From: an uncultured Oscillospiraceae bacterium
Lineage (GTDB): Bacteria > Bacillota > Clostridia > Oscillospirales > Oscillospiraceae
Direction of reading: 5' to 3'
Length of the DNA stretch: 43,332 nt
NCBI GenBank assembly: GCA_900754965.1
Contig: CAAEEO010000046.1
Location: 1 to 43,332, forward strand
The translations under genes were made by a program, and so were the position numbers. This document shows, piece by piece, positions 25,495-33,685 of the stretch (position 1 is its first letter; the number at the start of each line of letters is the position of its first letter). The notes under the pieces were generated by a model. That model had not been told where the DNA came from. It saw only the letters and a program-made list of their open reading frames with translations, and did not search any database.

Positions 25495-26229
25495 TTAAGA
25501 AATCAGCTGCAGCTGCCGCATGGCAAACAGCGACAGGAAATTATAACTGCTGTGGAAAAAGACAGAAGTCCACAGACTGCCGGAACGCTCATATACCCAG
25601 GTCATAATCAGCGTCACCGGCACATACTGCAAAGCGTAAAGCAGCAGCAGGGCATTGCCCTCAGCCAACGCATAGGACCAGACATGGTACAGGCAGAACA
25701 GCCCCCCGGACACCACATAGGCCAGAACTCTGCCTTTCCGCCGCAGGGACTGGAACACCACGCCCCGGAACAATGTTTCCTCCACCAGCGGGGCGCCGAT
25801 GGCAGAAATGGCCATCATCCGGTAATAATTCCCGCTGAGCATGGCGCCGATGGTCATATCGTTGGGATTTTCCGCCTCCACGCCCAGGAGCATGGTCACC
25901 AGCGCAATCAGGTAACTGACCACCCACCAGGCCATCCATCCCAGGAAAAAGGTATACAGGCAAGAGGCCAGGCGGTCGCACAAGTGGTCAAACTCCCGGC
26001 GCAGCAGCCGCAGAAAACACACCGCCACCACAGCCAGACTGATGCCATAGTAAATCAGATTGACCAGAATGTCCGAAATATTCCCCGAGGGGTACAGTTC
26101 CTGGAACATTCCCAGCAGGATGGGCAGCAGAAACACATGGATTGGCAGATACACCCAGCCAATGACCGTCTCTGCCCGGGTCAGGCGCGGCGCAAACCGC
26201 CGGGTCGGCGAAACAGGCCGTTCATTCAT
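25495..26229 (-). CDS. CPBP-family intramembrane metalloprotease
   Basis: 244 aa. ATG 26229 (MNERPVSP) is favoured because AAGGTGG lies 6 nt upstream inside the end of mutS; ATG 26235 is the alternative. Seven or so hydrophobic segments. The CPBP (Abi/Rce1-like) motifs are all present: APLVEETLFRG (Glu150-Glu151, Arg155), FCLYHV (His182) and FFHSSYN (His226, Asn230). Family members cleave within membranes, for example CAAX-type processing or bacteriocin immunity/maturation; the substrate here is unknown. The gene overlaps mutS and is 15 nt from miaA, so it is embedded in a repair/tRNA-modification operon. Confidence 0.85.
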   Translation of the reverse strand: MNERPVSPTRRFAPRLTRAETVIGWVYLPIHVFLLPILLGMFQELYPSGNISDILVNLIYYGISLAVVAVCFLRLLRREFDHLCDRLASCLYTFFLGWMAWWVVSYLIALVTMLLGVEAENPNDMTIGAMLSGNYYRMMAISAIGAPLVEETLFRGVVFQSLRRKGRVLAYVVSGGLFCLYHVWSYALAEGNALLLLYALQYVPVTLIMTWVYERSGSLWTSVFFHSSYNFLSLFAMRQLQLIS

Positions 26230-28840
26230 GGGCATCCACCTTCTTTTTCAGTTCATAGAGATAATTGAGGGCGTCTTTGGGACTGAAATCGTCCGGCTCC
26301 AGAGCCGCAACTTCCTCCCACAGCGCCTGCATTGCCGGGTCCGCCGCCGGGACAGCTTGCACCGTCCGGAACAGATCCGGTGTCTGGAACAAGGCGTCTT
26401 TCTGGTCTTCCAGTTCTGTCAGGCACACATTGGCCCGGCGCACCACGCTCTCCGGCACACCGGCCAGTTTGGCCACTTCCACGCCGTAGCTCCGGTCAGC
26501 CGAACCGGGTTTCACCGTGCGTTGGAAGATCAGCGTCCCGTCGTCGCTTTTGGCCGTGACATGATAGTTCTTCAGCCCCGGCAATTCCTCTGCCATGGCG
26601 GTCAGCTCATGATAATGGGTGGCAAACAGGGTCTTTGCCCCCAGTTTCCGCCGATCCACGCAGTATTCCAACACCGCCCGGGCAATAGCCATTCCGTCAA
26701 AGGTGCTGGTGCCCCGGCCGATCTCGTCCAAAAGGATGAGGCTGTTTTTCGTGGCATTTTTCAGGATATTGGCCACTTCCGTCATCTCCACCATGAATGT
26801 GGACTGACCACTGGCCAGGTCATCGGAGGCGCCGATTCGGGTGAACACCCGATCCACCACGCCGATCACCGCTTTTTTGGCCGGCACAAAAGAGCCAATC
26901 TGCGCCATCAGCACGATCAGCGCCGCCTGACGCATATAGGTGCTCTTACCGGCCATATTGGGGCCGGTGATGATCATGGCCATATCCGTGGAATCGTTCA
27001 GGAACAGGGAGTTGGGCACAAACAGCGCATCCTTCTGAGCCTGCTCCACCACGGGATGCCGCCCCTCTTCGATGTAAAGGGTGCCGCCGGTATTCACTTC
27101 CGGGCAGACATATCCGTTCCGCACGGCCACTTCCGCCAATGCGCACAGCACATCCAGTTCTCCCACCCGGTCTCCGGTATACTGCACCCGATCCACCTGA
27201 GCGGCCACCTGTTCCCGCACCTGGGTGAAAAACCGATACTCCATCTCCTGAATCCGGTCCCGGGCGGTGAGCAGGTTGTTTTCCAGTTCCTTCAGTTCCT
27301 GGGTGAAGTACCGCTCGTTGTTCACCAGGGTCTGTTTCCGGATATACTCCGGGGGAATCTGCTCCTCCCCGGCGGAACGGGGCACATCAATGTAATATCC
27401 GAACACCTTGTTGTAGCCGATCTTCAGTTTCTTGATGCCGGTGCGTTCCCGCTCCCGCTGTTCCATGGCGATGATGTTGTCCGCACCGTGGTCCCGAATA
27501 TCCCGCAGCCGGTCCAGTTCTTCGTCAAAGCCGGGGCGGATCATGCCGCCTTCCCGCACAGACAGGGGCGGTTCGTCACAAATGGTCTCCCCGATCACCC
27601 GGCACACATCTTCCAGTACATCCAACTGCCCGATCTCCCGCAGCGCAGGGGCCGAACAATTTCGCACCAGTGCCGTCAGTTTGGGCAGCGCCCGGCAGTA
27701 ATTGCCCAGTGCCGCCAGATCCCGGGCGTTGGCCGTGCCGAACACGATGCGGCCGATGACCCGCTGAAAATCTCCCACATTCCGCAGCTCGTGCATCACT
27801 TCTTCCCGCAGAATGCTGTTTTCTGCCAGTTCTGCCACGGCCTGATTGCGATACCGAATGGGTTCCGGATGCAGCAGCGGCCGCTCCAGCCAGGCCCGCA
27901 GCGTTCGGCTGCCCATAGGCGTGCGGGTCTTGTCCAATACCCACAGCAGGCTGCCCCGCTTTTCTCCGCTGCGCAGAGATTCCGTCAGTTCCAGATTCCG
28001 CCGGGTGGCGTAATCCAGTTCCATATACCGCCCGGCAGCAAACAGTTCCGGGGCTTTCAAATAGCTCAAATCCGCTTTCTGGGTGCTGATCAGATACTCC
28101 AGCAGCGCCCCGGATGCCTCCACAGCATGAGGGGTCTGCCCCAGTCCCAGTTCTCCGCTGTCTGCCACGCCAAACTGGCGGCACAGCAGGTTTTCGCACC
28201 GGCGGCGGTCAAAATTTTCCTCCAGCATCTGGACCACGCTGCCCAGTTTTCCCGTAAGGAATTTTCGGATCTCTTCATTTTCTGCCGCGCCCTGGTTCAG
28301 CACCGCCTCCCGGGGGGAAAAGCGGCCCAGTTCGTTCAGGATATGCTCCACGGCATTTTTGGAAAAAGCCGCCGCGCAGAATTCTCCCGTGGAGGCATCG
28401 CAGAACGCAATGCCGCCCCGGTCCTGCTTGGGGTGCAGGCACACGGCGCACAGGTAATTGGACCGCCGCTCATCCAGCATGGAGCTGGCCGTCACCGTGC
28501 CGGGGGTAATAATCCGGATCACATCCCGTTTCACCAGTCCCTTGGCCAGGGCCGGATCTTCCATCTGCTCGCAGATGGCCACTTTATACCCCTTGGCAAT
28601 GAGCTTGGCGATATAGATCTCCGCCGCATGATACGGCACGCCGCACATAGGCGTCCGCTCCTCCGGATCTTCCACCGTCCGATCCCGGGTGGTCAGTGCC
28701 AGATCCAGTTCCCGGGAGGCGGTTTTCGCGTCGTCATTGAACATCTCATAGAAGTCCCCCAGCCGGAAAAAGAGCATACAATCGGGGTACTTCTCCTTGA
28801 TTTCGTTATATTGTTTTTTCATGGGCGTCAGTTCTGCCAT
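26222..28840 (-). CDS. mutS: DNA mismatch repair protein MutS
   Basis: 872 aa, full length. The N-terminal mismatch-binding domain begins with MKKQYNEIKEKYPDCMLFFRLGDFYEMF, which contains the Phe-x-Glu (FYE) mismatch wedge. The core and clamp lie at ~250-560. The C-terminal ABC-type ATPase has Walker A TGPNMAGKSTYMRQ (~612-625), Walker B LILLDEIGRGTSTFDG and the conserved ATHYHEL. It recognises mispairs and recruits MutL, whose gene is divergent 3 kb away. Start 28840 has only a weak GGACGG-type RBS. Confidence 0.95.
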   Translation of the reverse strand: MAELTPMKKQYNEIKEKYPDCMLFFRLGDFYEMFNDDAKTASRELDLALTTRDRTVEDPEERTPMCGVPYHAAEIYIAKLIAKGYKVAICEQMEDPALAKGLVKRDVIRIITPGTVTASSMLDERRSNYLCAVCLHPKQDRGGIAFCDASTGEFCAAAFSKNAVEHILNELGRFSPREAVLNQGAAENEEIRKFLTGKLGSVVQMLEENFDRRRCENLLCRQFGVADSGELGLGQTPHAVEASGALLEYLISTQKADLSYLKAPELFAAGRYMELDYATRRNLELTESLRSGEKRGSLLWVLDKTRTPMGSRTLRAWLERPLLHPEPIRYRNQAVAELAENSILREEVMHELRNVGDFQRVIGRIVFGTANARDLAALGNYCRALPKLTALVRNCSAPALREIGQLDVLEDVCRVIGETICDEPPLSVREGGMIRPGFDEELDRLRDIRDHGADNIIAMEQRERERTGIKKLKIGYNKVFGYYIDVPRSAGEEQIPPEYIRKQTLVNNERYFTQELKELENNLLTARDRIQEMEYRFFTQVREQVAAQVDRVQYTGDRVGELDVLCALAEVAVRNGYVCPEVNTGGTLYIEEGRHPVVEQAQKDALFVPNSLFLNDSTDMAMIITGPNMAGKSTYMRQAALIVLMAQIGSFVPAKKAVIGVVDRVFTRIGASDDLASGQSTFMVEMTEVANILKNATKNSLILLDEIGRGTSTFDGMAIARAVLEYCVDRRKLGAKTLFATHYHELTAMAEELPGLKNYHVTAKSDDGTLIFQRTVKPGSADRSYGVEVAKLAGVPESVVRRANVCLTELEDQKDALFQTPDLFRTVQAVPAADPAMQALWEEVAALEPDDFSPKDALNYLYELKKKVDAHE

Positions 28841-28884
28841 GATCTACCGTCCGTTTCTCTGTTTCTATTTCAGCGGCATCCCGC

Positions 28885-30297
28885 TCACAGGATTTCTCCG
28901 TACAGCGCCCAGGTGTTGCTGCCGGTAATCTTCACATCTGCAAACCGGCCAATCAGCGCCGGGTCGCCGTTCAGATGCACCAGCCGTCCTCCGTCGGTAC
29001 GGGAGGAGAGGCCGTAGCCCTGGGTGTCGCTGGGGCCGTCGATGAGTACCCGGACCGTTTTGCCCTCATACTCCTTGTGCTTTTCCGCGGAAATGCGGTT
29101 GGCAGCCTCCAAAAGCCGGTCAAATCGTGCCTGTTTCTCCTGCCGGGTGAAGGGGTCGGGCATCTCCGCTGCCGGTGTACCCTTGCGGGGAGAGAAGATA
29201 AAGGTGAACATGGAATCATAGCGCACCTGCTCCACCAGAGACAGGGTATCTTCAAACTCCTCGTCCGTTTCCCCGGGGAATCCCACGATGATGTCCGTGG
29301 TCAGCACCAGGTCGGGCATATACTGCCGTGCCAGCGCCACTTTGTGCACATAGGTCTCCCGGTCATAGCGCCGATTCATGGCCCGGAGCACCCGGTCGTT
29401 GCCCGCCTGCACCGGCAGGTGGAGCTGATGGGCGCATTTTTCGCACTCGGCCATGGTTTTGAACAGTTTCTCCGTGGCGTCTTTGGGATGGGAAGTCATA
29501 AAGCGAATGAGAAACTCGCCGGGAATGGCATTGATCTCCCGAATCAGGTCTGCAAAGTCCATCGGCTCTTCCAGGTCTTTCCCGTAGGAGTTCACATTCT
29601 GTCCCAGAAGGGTGATCTCCTTGTATCCCTGGGCCACCAGTTCCCGGGCCTCCGCCAGGATTTCCTCCGGACGGCGGGACCGCTCCCGACCCCGGACATA
29701 GGGCACCACGCAGTAGGAGCAGAAGTTGTTGCAGCCGTACATGATGGACAGCCAGGCTTTCACCTTGCTGTCCCGCTGATGGGGGATGCCCTCATAAACG
29801 GTGCCGGGCTGATCGTCCACAGCGAAGATGCGCTTTTTCCGCATCAGATGCTCCTGCAGCAGTTCCGGGAACCGCCACAGTTCATGGGGGCCAAACACCA
29901 GATCCACGATGGGATAGGACTTTTTCAGTTTCTCCGCCATGTGTGCCTGCTGCACCATGCAGCCGCACACGGCGATGATCTGTTCCGGATTTTTCGCTTT
30001 TGTGTGGGTCAGCTGACCCACATTGCCCAGCACCCGCATTTCCGCGTGTTCCCGGATGGCGCAGGTGTTGACGATTACCAGATCCGCCCGGGTCTCGTCC
30101 TGGGTCATGCCGTAGCCCATGGCGGCCAGATAGCCCCGCAGGCGCTCGCTGTCCGCCTCATTCTGCTGGCAGCCGTAGGTGTCCACCATGGCCAACAGGT
30201 TCCGTTCTTCCGTATGCAGCATCGCTTTCACGCGGCCGCAGACCTTCAGCTGTTCTTCAATGACAGCCGGTTCCAATTCCTTGCGTTGATAAGCCAT
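28885..30297 (-). CDS. miaB: tRNA methylthiotransferase MiaB
   Basis: 470 aa. N-terminal UPF0004 domain with cluster cysteines in DTYGCQQN, NTCAIRE and CGCM. The radical-SAM CxxxCxxC reads YGCNNFCSYC (~189-198). The C-terminal TRAM domain covers ~400-465. It converts i6A37 to ms2i6A37 using two Fe-S clusters. GGAGAG lies just ahead of ATG 30297. First gene of the long minus-strand cluster; mutS follows after 44 nt. Confidence 0.94.
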   Translation of the reverse strand: MAYQRKELEPAVIEEQLKVCGRVKAMLHTEERNLLAMVDTYGCQQNEADSERLRGYLAAMGYGMTQDETRADLVIVNTCAIREHAEMRVLGNVGQLTHTKAKNPEQIIAVCGCMVQQAHMAEKLKKSYPIVDLVFGPHELWRFPELLQEHLMRKKRIFAVDDQPGTVYEGIPHQRDSKVKAWLSIMYGCNNFCSYCVVPYVRGRERSRRPEEILAEARELVAQGYKEITLLGQNVNSYGKDLEEPMDFADLIREINAIPGEFLIRFMTSHPKDATEKLFKTMAECEKCAHQLHLPVQAGNDRVLRAMNRRYDRETYVHKVALARQYMPDLVLTTDIIVGFPGETDEEFEDTLSLVEQVRYDSMFTFIFSPRKGTPAAEMPDPFTRQEKQARFDRLLEAANRISAEKHKEYEGKTVRVLIDGPSDTQGYGLSSRTDGGRLVHLNGDPALIGRFADVKITGSNTWALYGEIL

Positions 30298-30366
30298 ATT
30301 CTCTCCTATGTCAAGCGGATCGCCGATCCGCGTCTGTATCCCTCACCTTAAAAAGGATATCGGTAC

Positions 30367-30395
30367 ATTATAGCAAAAGGGTGTGGATTTTACAA
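30367..30395 (-). promoter_or_regulatory. promoter of the miaB-mutS-... cluster
   Basis: Minus strand: TTGTAA (30395-30390), 17-nt spacer, TATAAT (30372-30367) with TG one base upstream (extended -10). Leader ~65 nt with an inverted repeat GCGGATCGGCGATCCGC near the start codon. Confidence 0.75.
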
Positions 30396-30401
30396 TACAA
30401 A

Positions 30402-30412
30402 TGCTATATAAT
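30402..30412 (+). promoter_or_regulatory. extended -10 promoter for mutL
   Basis: TGCTATATAAT (30402-30412) contains TATAAT at 30407-30412 and an upstream TG. No good -35 is seen at 16-18 nt. It lies only a few bases from the -35 of the divergent miaB promoter. Confidence 0.5.
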
Positions 30413-30485
30413 GGGGGAAATCAAACGTCATTTCCGCCGGTTTTTCCCACTTTTTCCGGGACAGCCGCCGGACTGGAGGAGCACT

Positions 30486-32555
30486 ATGTCCGAGATCAAT
30501 CTTCTTTCCCCCCATGTGGCCGACCTGATTGCGGCAGGCGAGGTGGTGGACCGTCCCGCTTCCGTGGTCAAAGAGCTGCTGGAAAACGCCTTTGACGCCG
30601 ATGCCCGCACCGTCACCGTAGAACTGCGCACCGGCGGCATCACCTATATCCGGGTCACAGACGACGGAAAGGGAATGTCTCCGGAAGATGCGGGCATCGC
30701 CTTTCTGCGCCATGCCACCAGCAAGCTCCGGGATGAGCGCGGACTGGAAAGCATCGGCACTTTCGGGTTCCGGGGCGAGGCACTGGCCGCCGTGTCCGCC
30801 GTGTCCCGCATTGAAATGACTTCCCGGGTCCGGGGGGCGGAAAGCGGCGTGCGTATGACTCTCACGGCCGGAGATATCCAGGATATGTACGAGACCGGAT
30901 GCCCGGAAGGCACCACTATGATCGTCCGGGATCTGTTTTTCAACACCCCCGCCCGGCTGAAGTTTCTGAAAACCGACCGGGCCGAGGGCGCCGCCTGCGT
31001 CCAGGCCGCCATGAAGTGTGCCCTGGGCCGCCCGGATATTTCCGTGCGCTGCATCAAAGACGGGAAAGAGGAATTTTTCTCCCCCGGCGACGGAAAAATG
31101 GATTCCTGCATTTACCATCTGCTGGGGCGGGATGTGTTCCACGCCATGATCCCCTGCCTGCCCGGTGACGGGGAGATTCGGGTCAGCGGGTATATCTCCT
31201 CCCCGGAGGCCGGACGGGGCAACCGCTCCAACCAGTTCTTCTTCGTCAACGGCCGGGCCATCCGCTCCCAGATGCTCCAATCCGCCCTGGAAATGGCCTA
31301 CCGCAACCGTCTGCTCACCGGCCGGTTTCCCAGCTGCGTGCTGTATGTGGACATTGCTTACGGCGCCGTGGATGTGAATGTTCACCCCACCAAGGCGGAA
31401 GTGAAGTTTTCCCAGGAGAAAAAGGTCTTTGATGCGGTGTATTACACCTGTCTGGAGGCTGTGGGCCGGGAAGACCGCCTGGCAGACGAGGCGCAGCGCC
31501 GTGCCAGAAGTGAGGCTGCCGCCGAGGGGCGGATCTCTCTGGAGGGCACCCTGCCCAAAGACCGGGAAGATCCCACCGCCGGCGTCACCTATGACCCCGT
31601 CACCGGGCGCATCAACCCCACAGAAGATGGCCGGGAACTGAAACGCTACGACATTCCCCTGTACAAAAACAACGGCCCCATGACCCTGCGGGACGGCGCC
31701 GTCCCCGCCACGCCGGTTTCCCCGGCGGAAAATGACCTGCCCCCCCGGCAGGAATCGGAGCCGCCCCGGGACGACCGGCAGACCGTGATTTTCGGCACCC
31801 CCGCCGTTCCGGCAGTGCCCGCCCTGGAATTCCCCGTATCCCGGGTGGAAACGCCCGCAGCAGAGCCCCTGCCTGCCCAAACGCTGCCGACTCCCCAGGC
31901 GGAGGCTGCGCCGGAACCGCTTGTTCCCGCACCGCCTCAATCGGCATCACCCGAGCCGGAGGAAACGGCTCTGGCATCGGCCCGGCAGGAGACTTTCCGG
32001 GTGGTGGGCGAGGTGCTGAGCACCTACATCATCGTGGAGCACGGGGAAAAGATGACCCTTATCGACAAACACGCCGCCCATGAGCGCATCCACTTCGATC
32101 GGCTCAGCGCCCAGCAGGCCGACCCCCAGACCCAGACCCTGCTCACGCCGGAGCCTCTCCGCCTGGGGCGGGAAGATCTGGACTTCGTCCAGGAACATTT
32201 GGAGGATCTGACCGGTCTGGGATACGAGATCGATGTTTACGAACAGGACACCCTGCTGCTCCGGGGCGTACCCGCAGGCATGGACCCGGGAGATGCCCGG
32301 GGCTGCATTGAGGAAGTCTGCGGCGCACTCCGGGCCGGAAAGCGGGTCAGCTATCAGCAGGCCCGGCAGGAGATTCTGAAGACCGTGGCCTGCAAAGCCG
32401 CCATCAAAGCCGGACGGCGTTCCGAGCCGGAGGAACTGGCGGAACTGGCCCGGGCCGTCCTGGCCGGGGAAATCCAATATTGCCCCCACGGCCGTCCGGT
32501 CTCCATCACCTATTCCAAAACCGAACTGGACAAACTGTTTGACCGGATCGTTTGA
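30486..32555 (+). CDS. mutL: DNA mismatch repair protein MutL (endonuclease type)
   Basis: 689 aa, from ATG 30486 with GGAGGAG 5 nt upstream. N-terminal GHKL ATPase motifs: KELLENAFDA, DDGKGM, GFRGEAL. A Pro/Ala-rich linker occupies ~355-490. The C-terminal endonuclease domain has LIDKHAAHERI, where the usual DQHA reads DKHA, plus ACKAAIKAG and CPHGRPVSI. This set of motifs fits the nicking MutL of bacteria without MutH. It is transcribed away from miaB-mutS instead of following mutS. rmlA lies 93 nt downstream. Confidence 0.94.
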   Translation: MSEINLLSPHVADLIAAGEVVDRPASVVKELLENAFDADARTVTVELRTGGITYIRVTDDGKGMSPEDAGIAFLRHATSKLRDERGLESIGTFGFRGEALAAVSAVSRIEMTSRVRGAESGVRMTLTAGDIQDMYETGCPEGTTMIVRDLFFNTPARLKFLKTDRAEGAACVQAAMKCALGRPDISVRCIKDGKEEFFSPGDGKMDSCIYHLLGRDVFHAMIPCLPGDGEIRVSGYISSPEAGRGNRSNQFFFVNGRAIRSQMLQSALEMAYRNRLLTGRFPSCVLYVDIAYGAVDVNVHPTKAEVKFSQEKKVFDAVYYTCLEAVGREDRLADEAQRRARSEAAAEGRISLEGTLPKDREDPTAGVTYDPVTGRINPTEDGRELKRYDIPLYKNNGPMTLRDGAVPATPVSPAENDLPPRQESEPPRDDRQTVIFGTPAVPAVPALEFPVSRVETPAAEPLPAQTLPTPQAEAAPEPLVPAPPQSASPEPEETALASARQETFRVVGEVLSTYIIVEHGEKMTLIDKHAAHERIHFDRLSAQQADPQTQTLLTPEPLRLGREDLDFVQEHLEDLTGLGYEIDVYEQDTLLLRGVPAGMDPGDARGCIEEVCGALRAGKRVSYQQARQEILKTVACKAAIKAGRRSEPEELAELARAVLAGEIQYCPHGRPVSITYSKTELDKLFDRIV

Positions 32556-32648
32556 TGTTTTCAGTCATAACGGGTGCGCCCGGCGGCCTTGCCCCTGCGC
32601 TCTCGCTCTGACCAAACCTTTTTGAAACCAAAACAAAGGAGTTGTCGT

Positions 32649-33515
32649 ATGAAAGGAATCGTACTGGCCGGCGGCAAAGGCACCCGGCTGTATCCCATCA
32701 CCAAACCCTGTTATAAACCCCTGCTGCCGGTATATGACAAGCCCATGATCTACTATCCCATCGCCACGCTGATGATGGCCGGCATCCGGGATATTCTGGT
32801 CATCACCCCGCCGGACGGCACTGCCCCCTTCCATCAGCTGCTGGGCGACGGTTCCCAGCTGGGTGTTCATTTCTCTTACCGGGAACAGACCGTACAGCGG
32901 GGCATTGCCGACGCATTCCTGGTGGGCGAAGAGTTCATCGGGGACGACAGCGTATGCCTGGTTCTGGGCGACAATATTTTTGACGGCCCCGGGTTTGCCA
33001 TTGACCTGGCCCGGGCCGTGTCCAATCAGGACGGTGCCACCGTCTTCGGATACTATGTGGAGGACCCCCGTCCTTTCGGCGTGGTGGAGATTGACCGGTA
33101 CGGCAAGGCCGTTTCCATTGAAGAAAAACCCGCCAACCCCAAAAGCCACTACATCATCCCCGGTCTGTATTTCTACGACAACCGGGTGGTGGACATTGCC
33201 AAGCAGGTCCGCCCCTCCGCCAGAGGCGAACTGGAGATCACCTCCGTGAACAACGCCTATCTGGAATCCGGCGAACTGTCCGTGATTCGTCTGGGGCCCC
33301 GTTTCTGTTGGTACGACACCGGCACTGCCGAGAGTATGTTCCTGGCCTCCGAGGCCGTGCGGGACATTCAGCACAAACAGAACCGGATGGTGGGCTGCCT
33401 GGAGCAGATTGCCTACACCAAGGGATTTATCGACCGGGAGCAGCTGCTGACCACCGCCGAAAGCCTGAAAATGACGGAATACGGCCGCGCCCTGCTGCGT
33501 CTGGCCGGAGAATGA
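32649..33515 (+). CDS. rfbA: glucose-1-phosphate thymidylyltransferase
   Basis: 288 aa, from ATG 32649 behind AAAGGAG. GIVLAGGKGTRLYPIT (nucleotide-binding loop), KPLLPVYDKPMIYYP and VLGDNIF are nearly invariant RmlA/RfbA blocks; VEIDRYGKAVSIEEKP and LGPRFCWYDTGT also match. It makes dTDP-glucose, the first step towards dTDP-L-rhamnose and other dTDP-sugars used in surface glycans. No rmlB, rmlC or rmlD is adjacent, so the rest of the pathway must lie elsewhere. A terminator follows, ending this unit before the surface-protein region. Confidence 0.93.
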   Translation: MKGIVLAGGKGTRLYPITKPCYKPLLPVYDKPMIYYPIATLMMAGIRDILVITPPDGTAPFHQLLGDGSQLGVHFSYREQTVQRGIADAFLVGEEFIGDDSVCLVLGDNIFDGPGFAIDLARAVSNQDGATVFGYYVEDPRPFGVVEIDRYGKAVSIEEKPANPKSHYIIPGLYFYDNRVVDIAKQVRPSARGELEITSVNNAYLESGELSVIRLGPRFCWYDTGTAESMFLASEAVRDIQHKQNRMVGCLEQIAYTKGFIDREQLLTTAESLKMTEYGRALLRLAGE

Positions 33516-33524
33516 CCCATATTT

Positions 33525-33567
33525 CCCGCCGGGATACCGAAAAATCGGCCCCGGCGGGTGTTTTTTT
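33525..33567 (+). terminator. intrinsic terminator after rfbA
   Basis: CCCGCCGGG (33525-33533) pairs with CCCGGCGGG (33550-33558), with a nested CCGA/TCGG pairing. A T-tract of seven begins at 33561. Confidence 0.9.
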
Positions 33568-33577
33568 GCAAAAAACA

Positions 33578-33606
33578 GTGACAACCCCTATAAACCATGC
33601 TACTAT
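33578..33606 (+). promoter_or_regulatory. promoter of the SLH/transglutaminase surface gene cluster
   Basis: GTGACA (33578-33583), 17-nt spacer, TACTAT (33601-33606) with TG one base upstream (extended -10). It lies directly after the rfbA terminator. The leader to GTG 33686 is about 70 nt and relatively AT-rich. Confidence 0.65.
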
Positions 33607-33685
33607 ATACATAATTATGCAAGAACTGCGTCATTTCTCCAAAAATCGACGCCATTCGACAAATTGGATTCTGGAGTGTTGCACT

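Noticed and set aside
33617..33685. ATG 33617 as start of the SLH/transglutaminase gene
   Set aside because: No RBS precedes it, it lies at the probable transcription start, and it would bury the signal peptide behind ~23 extra residues; GTG 33686 with GGAG fits better.
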